Assembly (NCBI GenBank): GCA_963969345.1
Contig: OZ017769.1
Location: 3,720,816-3,784,815, forward strand
Direction: 5' to 3'
Source: Turbatrix aceti
Taxonomy: Eukaryota > Nematoda > Chromadorea > Rhabditida > Panagrolaimidae
DNA length: 64,000 bases
Part shown: one piece after another, positions 1 to 11,372 of the stretch
Numbering within the stretch: the first letter of the stretch is position 1
How the letters are laid out: each line of letters opens with the position of its first letter
Notes under the pieces: model-generated
Databases searched by the model: none
What the model was told of the DNA's origin: nothing
The model's input: the letters and a program-made list of their open reading frames with translations, nothing else
Position numbers and translations under genes: made by a program

Positions 1-2368
1 ACGATCCATTCGGAGAAAGCTTCTGCGAGGATGTCTCGTTCGGCTTTGACGTGCGCGAGTTGTTGTTTTTGAATTACGGTCTCTTTTGAGAGAATCTTCA
101 TCGCGTAGATCTGGTTGTTGTCTCGCTTTCGTACGAGCGCGACTTTGCCGAACGCGCCGACTCCAATGTGCTGGATTATGTCGAACATCTTTTTATTCAC
201 CTTCTGTCGCTGTAATCGGAGGTATTTTGACTCTCGCTGGCGCAGGAGCCGGATCATCTTGTCCTGGAGCTGGGGCGTGAGTTTCGCCTCTTCCATCTCG
301 TTGATGAGTTGGTTGGCTCGCTGCTGTCGCTCCCTGCAGTACCGGATGACGGTATCAATGTGTTGTTCCATAAAAAATCGGTACATTCCTGGCTTGCACG
401 GGACAACATTCCGCTCGTAACTCTTGGTATTCAACTTATTGGCCACAGAGTTGGGCAACGGTGAAAACGAACGCTTGGGCGGAGGCAGGATATCGATATC
501 AACGGTGCTCGGTGAAGTAAAGCCAGACGACCGACTTCCGTTGTTTACCGTCGCGTGCTCGGATGACAACTGTCCAACCGAGGTGTTGGACAACTTTTTA
601 TGACACAGCTGGTCGACGTAGCTGATGCACCCGGAAGACGATGCCACGCTGTTGTCGGGGTCAACAAAAATGCTCTGAACAACTTTGTGCTGCTGCTGCT
701 GCTGCTGTTGTTGTTGTTGTTGGTGCTGTGGGGGTTGTTGCTGCATCATCGGCGCGAGCGACGGTCTCCTCGGCTTGTCCATGATGGTAGTCCGAATCAC
801 CGGGCCCCCACCACCCTCCCTGCGCTGGGGAGGTCTCTGCTGCGCTGCGTTTCGGTCAATTGCGATGACCGTCGACGAAGGCTGCAGCGGTGCTGAAGGC
901 GCTGACGTGATCGTGGAGCGCTGGGGCGGCGTGCGAACGATCATAGACGGTCCCATAGACGTCGTTTGTTTACTGAAAATATTTTGTATGTCTTTCAGCA
1001 TTTTTTTGTTTCTCTTTTCTTTTTCGTTCCTGATTGACTTGTGAGCGGGTGATCTGATCTATCGCGTGCTCTGAGCTCATCAAGAGCCATTAGCAGCGGA
1101 GAGAAGGGGTCATTACGACGTCAGAGTGCGTTAAAAATGCGAGAATGCAAGAAAAAAAATTCTATAGTCTGTGGTGTCAAAAAGGACGTAAAAAACAACG
1201 TCTAAACCGTAATTTGAGAATTTTGAGACTATAAAAATTGTGTCAAAATTCCCCAAATTACGGGAAAATGTTGGTAACGGTCGGGGTGACAAATCTTGGA
1301 ATTCCCATGCGTCAAGCGTTTTTCCTTCCCATTAGTCAGCACATAGACATGTTTGCACACGATGAGTCAAAACTTTTTACAGCCTCGTTGTCGGAAAAAG
1401 TTGTATCGTATCGTAAAATGGGGTGCGGTATGATGAGAAAAAAATGATTGTAAATATCACAAAAATTTTTGTAAATAGAATTTTTTTTTTGAAAATTTTT
1501 TTCGCGCAAATACAAATTTTTGTACAAAATTTTTTTTGAAGTGAATAAATAAAAAAAAAATGTTTTTCGCGCCAAGTGAATAAATTTTTTGAAAATTTTT
1601 TTTCGCGCCAAAAAAAATTTCAATGAATAATTTTTTTGAAAATTTCTTTTTGCGCTGAAAAATTTTTTTTCTAACTAAGAACAAAAAAACATACAGTGAA
1701 ATCTTAGCATGACTCCGATGAACGTCCACCCTCGGCGGAGCGAGCACGGGGAGCGGGGGCGGCTGTGTCGGCGATTCTGACCTGCTGGAGCCCCGACTAT
1801 CGCTCCCGACATTGAGATACGTCGTCGATCGCCCCGAAGTGACGCCACTCGACTTCGAAGACGCAATCGACGTTCCTATATACGTCATCGAAGTAGTCAC
1901 CGGCGTCGAAGACAGGTACGGCGAGTGGTTGAGAGCGATATCGCGTTTGATGTGATTGAGCACGTTTGCAGCATCGACGAGACTGCTGAAGTTGACGAGT
2001 TGCAACGCGTAGTACGCGGATTCCTTGTCAAAGCCGAGCTTGGTCATCGCGTTGATCATATGGGTCTGCTTGTCGTCGGCAGAGACGGTGCTACCGTTCG
2101 TGGTTGTTCCGTTGCTTCCCTGGATAGGGAAGGAGGTCGACGGACCGAGGTGGCCATTGTTGTTGAGCACGATGCACGACGGACCGGGTAGGGGCTCGGC
2201 AGGCTGTTCGAAGGGTCTCAGCGAGTCACGGATGCTGTTGAGCTTGTCGCGGTGGTGACCGGGCTGCTGGACGACGTCGGGCCGAGACCGGTGGGGTGAC
2301 ATCATGCCGGCAGCAGCGGGATGGATTCTGGAGAGGGCATTCGTGTCGGTGGACACGCTGGCGGTCTT
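1..2368 (-). CDS. wts-1: LATS/Warts-family protein kinase, 3' and 5' incomplete
   Basis: Two exons are visible on the minus strand, 2368-1695 and 972-1, joined in phase (CT|T gives Leu) across an intron of 722 nt; the gene runs off the left edge. The first exon encodes a Ser/Pro-rich region with a UBA-like helix pair (around MTKLGFDKESAYYALQLV), as in LATS N-termini. The second has a Met/Gln tract (680-748), then the MOB-binding segment (YRFFMEQHIDTVIRY...) and the start of an AGC/NDR kinase domain: glycine loop IGVGAFGKVALVRK, catalytic Lys in YAMKIL, and AHVKAERDILAEA. LATS kinases phosphorylate YAP/Yorkie in Hippo signalling. The activation loop, hydrophobic motif and stop codon lie outside the window. 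The exon begins at an acceptor (ttttcag) with phase 0, so either an upstream exon exists or translation starts at the Met pair at 2305-2300. Family call is firm; the 5' end is not. Confidence 0.93.
1465..1680. repeat. Degenerate AT-rich tandem repeat in the LATS intron
   Basis: About five imperfect copies of a 35-50 bp unit with the core GAAAATTTTTTTTCGCGCC followed by an A/T run and GTGAATAAAT. The repeated CGCGC islands inside poly-T/poly-A are the recognisable part. It lies wholly inside the intron between the two LATS exons. Seen by eye; copy number and unit boundaries are approximate. Confidence 0.6.
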
Positions 2369-2371
2369 CTG

Positions 2372-4671
2372 AATTTTTTTTTGAGAGTCAACTATTTTTT
2401 TTTTATTTTTTAAGCAAAAATAAACGAAAAAATGAAATTCACATTTTTCAGCAAAAAAAAATACAAAAATGAGGTAATTTTGGTAAAAATTTAAATTTAC
2501 AAAAAAATGGGGTAATTATGGTAAAAATAAAAATTCACAGGTGAAAAATCCAAAAATCGCGAAATAAATTTCCGAACATTTTTAACAATTTTACCCCAAA
2601 AAAAATCAAATGAGCAAACAATAAATTTTTTTAAGAATTTTATTTTTGCTCGCAGGTGCATAAGTCAACATCACAAGTTCCCACACGTTGAAAAAAATTT
2701 AATAGCCCTAAGGGTAAAAAAATGTTATCAGAAAAAAATCCACGCCATCCAAACTTTTGCACCACGTAGTACAAAAAAATCAATCAATTGTATTTATACG
2801 ACAAAAGTTGAACTGTGGAGCGAGTACGAGGAAGGGGCATCATCGAGTGGAGTTCGCAGTGCGCGACAATCGACAATCGACAATTGCGAGGCCAACCGAG
2901 CGGGGCGCGGTTGTCACCCGAGAAGAGGTAAGGAAAACGAAGGGAAAAGAGCTCTCGTACGACGACGCGACGCAACGCAATTCACTTCAATCGATCGATC
3001 GGTGGATGGATGGATGGATGATTTTGCGCAGCACCACGGCGGCGGCGGTGGTGGTGGTGGCGCAGAGAGCACCAACGGGGGGAGGGGGGTGGACGCCGGG
3101 TAATTAGAAGGGAAGGGAGACCGACGACACACCATCGCCATCACGTAGACGTCCGACGTTCAACGTGCGTGATGGGAGGTACAACACGTACAACGTCTTC
3201 CATATACGCAGGGGACAGGGAGAAAGTCAAAGTCAGTCTCGCGTGTACATATCGCCTCGATGGGTGTGTAGCAAGACGACTAACAGCACATCAGCAATAT
3301 TTAGCAGGACAGGGACAACAGCGGCAGGGGAAAAAAAAATCGAATCAAATCGAGAAAGAAGGAAAGAAAAGCAAGCAAGAAGCACAAGACTCGTTATCGC
3401 CGCATTGCTCGCATTCCAATCGTCGCGCGAGGTGAGCACGTATACGCATACGCACGCCGGGGGGAAGGAAGGAAGGTAGAGAGCGAGCAGACAAGGAATG
3501 AATGAAGGAACGTACAACGAACGAACGAACGACCGTCAAGCCAAGCAAAGTGATGATGATCGAAAGAGTGAGATAAATGAACGAAATCGAGCGGAAGAAA
3601 GGTAGGAAGGCTACGATCGACAAACACACTCACCTGTCGACTGACTGACGTTCATCAAGCTGCCAGCTGGCAGCAGCCAGCCAAGTGAGAAGATGAGGCC
3701 CCTGTCCTGCTCCCTATCTTTGCTGCTGCCGGCAGCGGCGGCGGCGACAACAAAGCCCTGCAAAAATGCGACATTCCATCCAGCAGCTATCAATTTTGAG
3801 AGTCCTGCTTTGCTCCCTGCCTGGCAGAAATGCCACTGCCAAAACAGAGTCTTGTTTTGTTTTTTTTTTCTGTTTTTTTTTTCACACGTGCAGGTAGACA
3901 AAAAACATACAGGCATGACAGGTACGGTCAATGTTATCACAAAAATGCTCAAAAACCATTCGAAAGCAAAAAAATTTAAAAAAAATGTCAAAAAACCAAC
4001 TTTCAACTTTCAAAAAACCATTTTCGCGCGCTTGTACAAAATTTCGTTCCAAGAACCGAAAATTCTTGAAACTTTCATTTTTTTCATACAATGCCAAAAA
4101 AAGCAGATAATTCCTATGTTTTCATATCAGTCAGCTGGCACGGATCCGTTCTAGCTCACATGAAGCCGTGAAATCAAATCGACAATCACATACAAACAAT
4201 ACTGGAACTTTTCTCCCCACTCCTGTCGACGATCCACGATCAAATGTGTGTAAAAATTGTTCTCTGACACCCGGTACATCGATAAGACAGGTGTAAATCA
4301 TAAACAGAAATGCACAAAGTGGTGAAAAACAACAAAAAACAGAGAGAGAAAACTTGGTTTCATCGTTTTGCGGGTAAATTTGTTCAAAATCCCTCATCCG
4401 AGGACTCTCGACGCGAAAATTTCGAGCCAACATGACTGCAACGTAGCTTCATCTTGCTGGCGTGTCATAACATAATCCCTCTCCAGTTTTTTCTCCTGTC
4501 ATTCATCCGGGGTTTTTTTGTTCTTGAAACAGTCAATTGGGATTTCCACCTTCGTTTCGGGTTATTTTGTAGATTTTACTCCCTCCTAAAATTCGCTGTA
4601 CGTGTCGCGTTTTATTTTTATAGAAAATTTTCTCGACTGAGATTCTTTAAACTCGGATTTCCGGGTTTCAG
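2372..4671. promoter_or_regulatory. Intergenic region between divergent LATS (-) and ARL1 (+)
   Basis: No exon could be firmly placed here. 2380-2760 and 3840-4100 are AT-rich. 2790-3760 is GC-rich, with simple repeats (GGAT at about 3003-3019, GGC/GGT at 3036-3060, GAAC at 3516-3533). It contains plus-strand donor-like sites AGAAGAG|GTAAGG (about 2927) and CGCGAG|GTGAGC (about 3432), which could end 5' UTR exons of the ARL1 gene. The same block may hold the missing 5' exon(s) of the LATS gene on the minus strand. Several short open frames in it show no recognisable protein features. Confidence 0.45.
4662..4671 (+). promoter_or_regulatory. 3' splice acceptor just upstream of the ARL1 start
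   Basis: The sequence GGGTTTCAG followed 22 nt later by GCC-ATG-GG looks like an intron-type acceptor ahead of the ARL1 start codon. It would serve either trans-splicing of a leader, as is common in nematodes, or the 3' end of a 5' UTR intron. It also supports the choice of ATG 4694, because the longer open frame starting at 4454 lies upstream of it. Confidence 0.55.
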
Positions 4672-4693
4672 GCGTCGAAGAACACGCATAGCC

Positions 4694-5871
4694 ATGGGTG
4701 GACTGTTGAGCTACTTTCGGGGCCTAATTGGCGGACAGCGGGAGCTACGCATCCTCATCCTCGGCCTCGACGGCTGCGGCAAGACGACCATCCTCTACCG
4801 CCTTCAGGTCGGTGAAATTGTCACCACTATTCCGACCATTGGGTTTAACGTCGAACAAGTTACGTACAAAAATCTCAAATTCCAAGTCTGGGATCTCGGT
4901 GGACAGACATCGATTCGTCCGTACTGGCGATGTTATTACTCAAACACCGATGCCATCATCTACGTCGTCGATTCTGCTGATAAGGATCGTATCGGCATTT
5001 CCAAGCAGGTTTGTTGTGGGGAGAGGACGGAAAGGGTTTTTATATGGCGTGTTGGGAAGAATGCTAAATATTTAGTTTTTTTCTGAAAAAAAACGGTTTT
5101 TATGATAAAATATTTTTTTTTGTTTTTTTTTCGAAAAAATTAGTTTCAAAAAATTTATACGGAATAATTTTTTTCCCGAAAATTAATGATTTTTCGGATT
5201 CATCGTGGACAGTCAAAATTTTCGATTTCTGAAAATGAAAGTTTTTTGTCTCCAAAAAAAGAACGTAAACGGACAATAAAAATTTTTCTGACAGATTTTT
5301 ACGGATTATGTTTTTTTACAAATGAAGTAAACCGTCAAGTTTTTTTTGACGGTTTTTATTCCCAAAAAAGAACGAAAACGGTAAATTTTTTTTTCTAAAA
5401 ACGTAAACCGTAAAATTTTTTTCTGACGATTTTTACGGTTTTGTCAAAAATATTTTTTTGTGGAAAAGGGACGATTTTTTTTTTCAAAAAAAAGACCGAA
5501 CATCGTCAAAACATTTTTCTTAAAAAAACTATTTTTACTGTTTTTATAAATTTTTCTACAAAAAAACGTAAATCGTCAAAAAATTTTATAAAACGTTTTT
5601 TTTTCGATTTTTTCAGTTTTCAAAAAAAAACGACTTTTAGGAACTCGTATCAATGCTAGAAGAAGAAGAGCTCAAAAACGCGGTACTAATGGTGCTGGCG
5701 AACAAGCAGGACATTCCGGGTTGTCTGTCGACGACGGACGTCTACAGGGCACTCGGCCTCGACGCGCTTCGCAACCGAGAATTCCAAATCTTCAAAACCT
5801 CCGCGCTGAGGAACGAAGGCCTCGACGAAGCGATGGAATGGCTCGCGAGCAAGCTGAAGGACGCCAAGTGA
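4694..5871 (+). CDS. arl-1: ARF-like GTPase ARL1
   Basis: Exons 4694-5008 and 5641-5871 join in phase 0 (ISKQ|ELVSML) into a 181-residue protein, the usual ARL1 length. Seen directly: Gly2 after Met (predicted N-myristoylation), P-loop GLDGCGKTT, switch [17 protein letters not shown] switch II, NKQD specificity motif, and the TSA-type motif [17 protein letters not shown]. The segment [20 protein letters not shown] and the C-terminal LDEAMEWL match ARL1 rather than ARF1 or ARL5. In other animals GTP-bound ARL1 sits on trans-Golgi membranes and recruits GRIP-domain golgins. The start has a good context (agccATGGG). The start lies just after a 3' splice acceptor at 4670-4671. The intron is 632 nt and repeat-filled. 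No coding defect is visible. Confidence 0.96.
5095..5630. repeat. Repeat-filled ARL1 intron with alternating CGTAAACCGT / ACGGTTTTTACG
   Basis: The intron consists largely of short degenerate copies of AAACCGTAAA or AACCGTCAA alternating with their complements (TTTTTACGG, TGACGGTTTTTA), separated by poly-T and poly-A runs. The copies at 5270-5445 are the clearest. Because plus and minus copies alternate, the RNA could fold into local hairpins. No coding potential is evident. Confidence 0.55.
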
Positions 5872-6250
5872 GTCGACGATGGTATATATCAATTCTTCTC
5901 CCTTTTTTACCCGTCCTTCTCTTTCCTATACTTTTTTTTCCTCCTGGCCGTGAGTCTCTCTTGCTTTCTCATCTTCGCTGCCTTGTTGCCTTTGGCTCCT
6001 CGTCGACCGTGCCCTCTCCCCTTTAATTTATCCTCCCAGCCCGGCCCAGCCAGCGTTCGTCCGTTCGTTCATTCATTCACTTTGGTCCCCCACAGACCCG
6101 TCACTGCGCGGCGTCGTTTCCGTAGACCCCACCTTCTCCTGGTTATCATTCGTAATTGTAATTATCGATGTCCAAAGGATTAATTAATTAAATAATCGGA
6201 TTTTATTTATTACACTTTGAATATGGATTCGAGAGTGGATACCAGAGATG
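5872..6250. other. ARL1 3' UTR and downstream sequence
   Basis: A pyrimidine-rich 3' UTR follows the ARL1 stop; possible poly(A) context is TTAATTAAATAATCGG near 6180. No separate gene is seen. Confidence 0.5.
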
Positions 6251-6476
6251 GCAGATCAGATCACGTTTCGGATCAGATCAGCTCATAGATCAGATCAGAT
6301 CAGGTCACAGATAATCCAGATCAGATCACTCGGAATTCAGATCAGATCACAGATAATCTAGATCAGATCACGTGAAATTCAGATCAGATCACAGATAATC
6401 CAGATCAGATCACAGATAATTCAGATCAGATCACAGATAATCCAGATCAGATCACAGATAATTCAGATCAGATCAC
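6251..6476. repeat. 21-bp minisatellite built on AGATCAGATCA
   Basis: About ten copies of a 21-bp unit, consensus CAGATCAGATCACAGATAAT plus one base (C or T). The left copies are degenerate, while those from about 6370 to 6470 are nearly identical. A short (GATCA) run recurs at 6641-6664, after about 165 bp of unrelated DNA. The unit is dense in GATC sites. It lies in the intergenic region between ARL1 and the kinase gene. Confidence 0.85.
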
Positions 6477-7281
6477 TAGAAATTTAAAATTTTACAACTT
6501 CAAACACGTCCGCATTGCTTGTTTTTCGAAGAATAAATACGATAGTTCTCAACAAAAAAATTTTATATTTAACTTTTCGCTTCGAAACCAGTGTTCTCGG
6601 GAACTTGAACCCTAAATTCCGAGATTTTGGGCTGGGTCGAGTCAGATCAGATCAGATCAGATCTAGATTGTAAAAAAAAAACTTCATTTTTTTGGAATCA
6701 GTTTAAAAAATATGCCGCCAGTTTCTTTGATAAAAAATCATTGCCATTTGAAATTTTAACACTTTATTTATAATTTTTTTAAGTAATAAAATACATGAAT
6801 TTTACACCAAGGGTATATAAAATAAAGTTTCTTGACAAACAAAAGTTGACAATTTTTTCAAAAACTAAAGTAGCGTTACTGGGTACATCATGTTTGACAA
6901 AAAAATATTGTTTACGTCAGAACAAATGACATTATGCATGGGAATTTAGCCTCCAACAAAATTATTATAGTTCAAAACTTTATATTTAGGTTTCTGCCAT
7001 CATTTTTTTAAATTTTCATTTATTTATTTTCCTAAATTTAATGAAAATTAAAAAAAAATTAAAAAAATTAAATTTAAATATTTTATTTAAATATCAATAA
7101 TAAATTTTATTGATATTTATTAAAATTTTGCCATCAATAAAATTTAAACATTATACAATTTAAATCAACAATTGAAGTTACAATACTACTAAGTAATCTC
7201 TGTTATCGTTTTCTGAGCAGTGACCGCATTTTCGTGGCTTTCCTTGATTATTTCTGAAAAAAAAAATTATTTTTGTGCCTA
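6477..7281. other. AT-rich intergenic region
   Basis: Very AT-rich sequence with ATTTAAAT/AATTTAAA palindromic stretches around 7010-7100 and no supportable coding frame. It probably includes the 3' UTR of the minus-strand kinase gene ending at 7282. Confidence 0.5.
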
Positions 7282-8925
7282 TTATTTAAATTTGGTTTTT
7301 GGTAGCTTACTGTAATTTAACTCAATTGAGTTGGGATTGAACGTAACAGTCTTTTTCCTTGAAATGTTGCTCGTTTTTCTCAGATATTCCCACATTGGCC
7401 AGTCGAGAACGTTGGACGCCGATTTGCGTTGAGCAGGATCAAAGGTGAGGAAAGCCTTAAGAATTTTTTTAAGGTCGTCAGGTGTCACCTTCTGCAACTC
7501 CCACGCTGGCAACTTTTCGGACGAATAATATTCGTCCACCCTGTTTTTTATTTTGGTTCTGTCAAATTTTAATAAGGGTTCTAGCTTCCAGTAGGGGTGT
7601 CCAATTTCTGGGCCGCCGATTCGCTTGAGAATAGACTCAAGCAATTCTTCGTCAGTATTGTGCCGGAAGAAGTGAACCTTCCGCATCATCAGCGCGAGCG
7701 CGCAACCGGCTGCCCAGATGTCAACTTTTTCGTCGTAGTTTTGTTTGAGAAGCAACTCAGGTGCGCAATATGGTCGGGGTGGCATGATGCCGGTAAACGG
7801 CATGACAACTTTTTTGCCCATCGGAAGTGCCGAGCCAAAGTCCGCCAGCTTGAGCAGGTATTTGAAGGGGTAGTCGGGGTGGTCGTCGATGAGAATGTTT
7901 TTCGCCTTTACGTCCTGCATTTTTTTCATGAAAGCAAGTTTTTTTTTTAATTTTTGGGCTTACCCCGTGGATAATTCGCATGCCATCCTGGTGGATGTAC
8001 TCTAGGGCGCACATGAGTTGGTAGATGATCCAGCCGATGAGGTCTGCGCCGTCATTTTTTTGTATTCTATTCTGAAACATTTTTTTTTTTACTTTTTACA
8101 TTTCTTGAAAAATTTGACGTAAAAAATTTTTAAACTAAAAAAATCGAAAAATTTTTGTTTCAATTTTTTTTGAAAAAAATTGTCAAAATTCTTATATATA
8201 TATGTAATATTTATTTATTTATTTATTTCACCATTACTCAGTGGTTAGTTATCATTAGACCAGATGTTAGGAGGCACAAATGATGTCCATGTAATATATA
8301 TATGTAATATGTAATATATAAGAATTTTGACAATTTTTTTCAAAAAACATTGAAACAAAAATTTTTCGATTTTTTTTTAGTTTAAAAATTTTTTATATAA
8401 AATTTTTCAAGAAATCTAAAAAGCTAAAAAAAATGTATATTTTTTTTAATCCTATAGGATAATTGTTTCTGTCCTATAGGAACAATTTTTATGACGTACA
8501 TATATATATAAGAATTTTAGGCTTAAACCCACCTCAATAATACTATAAAGCGGATGTTTAATATACGGAAACACAAGACAAATATCAGTCAGCCATCCGT
8601 CAGGTGAATAGCAATCCAGCACAGTTAGAATATTTTCGTGATAACAAGCCTGCTGAATCCCCAATTCATTGGCAATCCGAAACATGGAATTTCCAGAAAG
8701 TTTGCAAAACTTTATCGCGACTTTGTCTACATTGATTTTCCGTTTGTCTATAACCGTTGCTTCTCTGAAAAACTCACGAAAGTTGATGTCATCAATATTG
8801 CATAACCTGAATCCAAGCAAACTCACACCACCAATCCATGACTGCCCTGGCCGCTGGATAGGTGGTTTACGGGTTTTCCGTACGGCCGAATCAGGCGTAT
8901 CAAAAACTGATCTTTCCTGCCACAT
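7282..8925 (-). CDS. Divergent CMGC (p38 MAPK-like) protein kinase
   Basis: Exons 8925-8533, 8071-7964 and 7914-7282 join in phase 0 (SIIE|NRIQ and IIHG|DVKAKN), giving 377 residues. The order resembles p38: HENILTVLD, a VFPYI hinge, a helix with IYQLMCALEYIH, catalytic loop IIHGDVKAKNIL, ADFG, CAPELLL, VDIWAAGCALALM, and a C-lobe with FDPAQRKSASNVL. Odd points: the catalytic loop reads HGD instead of HRD; no GxGxxG loop is evident before VAIKF; and the activation segment (PFTGIMPPRPY) has no TxY. It could be weakly active or a pseudokinase, although Lys, Asp of HxD, Asn and DFG are present. The start is uncertain: ATG 8925 is the first Met in frame, while an upstream ATG at 8965, preceded by ttttag, opens a different 47-codon frame. 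Intron 1 holds an inverted-repeat element. Confidence 0.8.
8097..8415. mobile_element. Foldback/MITE-like inverted-repeat element in the kinase intron
   Basis: Two arms of about 115 bp are inverted copies of each other. The left arm (about 8097-8210) contains TTTCTTGAAAAATTT, AAATCGAAAAATTTTTGTTTCAA and TTGTCAAAATTCTTATATA. The right arm (about 8298-8415) carries the complements in reverse order. They flank a spacer of about 85 bp with ATTTATTTATTTATTT and CCATTACTCAGTGG. No open frame is present. Target duplications were not resolved. It accounts for most of the 461-nt intron. Confidence 0.75.
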
Positions 8926-9314
8926 TCTTCGACGGGAGTCAACTCGGTTTCTTCAGAGTAAGCCATGACTAAAAACGACGTGCGACACACGGGCAAAAGA
9001 CTGCAGTGTGTATAGTAGACCAGCGATGGGGTTTGCACCGCGGACTATTTCTGCTCGTTCTTAGCACTGATAAGCACCGAGTTATCGGTGACTGCGTCGA
9101 AGCGAAATGACGAGTTGCTTATTTTCATCGGGTAAACATGTAAAAAGGCGGGCGAGTTTGTTCTCAATTGCAAAGATCCCGCCTTAAATTGGAGTTGTAG
9201 CAATGCTATGCTATTACGGTACAACTGTGTATGTTCATTATACAAAAGACATTAAGCATGATTAATTATAAATATTTATTAATTATCAGTGTTGTCGGTT
9301 CTGAAAATTTTTCA

Positions 9315-9597
9315 GGTACCCGAACCGAAACCGGAACCGAAAGTAGAAAACTCGGGTACCCGAACCGGAACCGAACCGAAACCGGAACTTTTCAAACCGC
9401 GTGCGAAATCAAATTTAAAGGATTTTCGTGTCAAAAGTGTTCAAAAACAAAACAAATGCTTTGAATATGAACTTATAACCGATTTCTGTGCGCTTTTTTT
9501 CACTCTGAGAGTTCGTTTTTTCCGTAATTTGAACACATTTTTTAAATCCGGGTACCCGGAACCGGAACCAAAAATGATTTTTCTGAACCGGAACCAA
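9315..9597. repeat. Dispersed GGTACCCGAACCGGAACC repeats
   Basis: Degenerate copies of (GAACCG)(GAACC) with embedded CGGGTACCCG palindromes occur at 9315-9390 and again at 9547-9597, separated by about 155 bp of non-repetitive AT-rich DNA. Translated, the repeat gives Arg-Thr-Gly or Pro-Glu-Pro strings on both strands, but the frames are short and interrupted, so this is most likely non-coding repeat DNA. Confidence 0.65.
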
Positions 9598-9599
9598 AA

Positions 9600-9926
9600 A
9601 TTAAAAATTAAATAATTTATATAAGTAAAACAAAATTTGACAAATCACTCGCTGTAACCGTCGACGTCTAAAAACAATATATTCACGTGATTGTAGCGTG
9701 TCCTGCAAAAAAAGTTTTTGTCTGCTAATATATCCGCCAATCCCTTTTTAAGGAAGCAGGCAGTGGCACGGAGCCCCCATTCATCGATATTGCTCACGTG
9801 GCAGACTGACAAACCCTTTTGAATGTGATAATCCTAAAATCATGGTAGTTACGCCCCTTTATGCGTGACTGGCACAGACAAGCTTTTTCGATGTAAATAG
9901 TTACATACTTATTTCAAGTTGCAGTC
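9600..9926. promoter_or_regulatory. Upstream region of the membrane-protein gene
   Basis: No gene seen. The start codon at 9927 is preceded by TTTCAAGTTGCAG-TC-ATG, again an acceptor-like sequence (ttgcag) immediately upstream of the start. Confidence 0.4.
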
Positions 9927-11372
9927 ATGCCGGATTCCTGGCTGGTTGGTTTTTTTGTTTGCTTAAACTACTTTCAACTTCTGACCTTCGTTGCTTGTGC
10001 CTTTGTGATTGTCGGCATCCGCCGGGCTTACGTTCACAAAGATGTTCGTTCGGATCCGTTCATCTACATTGCGTACCTCAGTCTGCAGGGGCATATGATT
10101 TACCTGGTGTTTGCTTTCTACGTTGCGCTCTATGGGATCGTTCATGGAGTAAGTTTTTTAAAGTGATAAAACTCTCCTGTTTTGAGTGTTTTTCAAACTC
10201 AAACAGTAAAAATATTTATGTTTTTATTTCTTTTTGGGTAGTTTTTTTTTGCAATTTTTTATCAAAAAAAATTTGAACTTTGCAATTACGTAATTTTTTG
10301 AAGAAGAAAAAAAATTTTTTTTTTCGCATGTAATTTATGTAATGCTCAAAACCCACGATTGGAACATGACTCACTATGTATGTATGTCTATGTTTTTGGC
10401 GGCGAATAAATGAAATGAAATGAAATGACTTTTAGTTTATGACGAATCCAAAATTATAGGCTGTTTGGGATTAAATGTTCCAAAAATTACATCGAAGTAT
10501 GGAAATCTTAAAAAACGTTTAAAAGTTATTTTAACCACAATTTTGATCATAAAAAACAACAAAAACAAAAATTTAGAAACCAATTTTTGTACCAAAAAAT
10601 ATTTACTTGAACACAATTGAATCGTAAATTTGTTATACTTTTCGTTTAGAACGATTTGAAAGACATCATTTCTATGCCTTTTCTGTGGCTTCTGTACGTG
10701 TATCGAGATTTTCTGTCGTATGTTCTCAACATCATGTGGTTCCTCTACTTCTTCCTGCACTCTGCCTTTCTTCGACTCTTCAAGCCACCGCACAGTAGCC
10801 TCATCGCACCTGCGGCCATGGCTCCACCCGCGCATTTCATGGTCATGAATATTCTTGTGAGGTGCAAACCTGTGATCAGCATCCCTGCGCTCATTCCTAA
10901 CTACACCTGTTCTACCCATTTTGATGAGTTTTTCTTAACAGTATGTCAATGTTCATTCAAAATGCTTGAATTCAATTAAAAATTTTAGTGGAAGAAAAAT
11001 ATTCTGTTTCCTTGGTTTGACAGGACTCACGTGGCCTACGTCACCGGCGGAGCGCTTTTGCTCTGGAGATGGTTTCGGTTTGGACACCTGGATCCCAACA
11101 GGTATAAGTTTGCCGGCAGCTTTGCTATTGCGTTTGTTACCAACCTTTGGGGTGTGGTCTTTGAATGTTATCCGGAGGGATACATAGCTCCACTTTTCCA
11201 CAACGCCTGTCCAATCATCTTCATAGCAACTATTTTTCTGGTCGACACAGAAGTTCGCTTCTACTCGTTGAAGACGGTGGCCGACTTTTTCAATCCGACA
11301 ATTCATTGTACGGTTTCAACTTCCCTTGAATTGAGTCGAGAGAACAGTCAGTCGTCAGAAACGACAAAATAG
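9927..11372 (+). CDS. Multi-pass membrane protein, family not recognised
   Basis: Three exons, 9927-10148, 10650-10940 and 10989-11372, join in phase 0 (IVHG|NDLK and FFLT|WKKN) into 298 residues. Hydrophobic segments suggest six or seven membrane spans: about residues 6-32 (LVGFFVCLNYFQLLTFVACA), 44-70, 80-110, 125-135, 185-200, 205-225 and 232-250. The C-terminal tail is Ser/Thr-rich and probably cytosolic. No signal peptide separate from the first span is evident. The second intron is only 48 nt. The layout would fit a nematode serpentine-type receptor or another polytopic membrane protein, but I do not recognise a family motif and do not assign a function. It is convergent with the LRR gene, about 0.85 kb away. 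Confidence 0.75.

Noticed and set aside
685..1044. Plus-strand open frame with a long Cys run
   Set aside because: It is the antisense reading of the LATS Gln tract (CAG/CAA repeat), not a gene.
6251..6476. GATCA minisatellite as a CRISPR-like array
   Set aside because: Direct tandem 21-mers without unique spacers in a eukaryotic intergenic region; a minisatellite.
8823..8967. Upstream ATG at 8965 (MAYSEETELTPVEE) as the kinase start
   Set aside because: It lies in a different frame that stops at 8823 with no splice site to shift into the kinase frame; kept only as a note.
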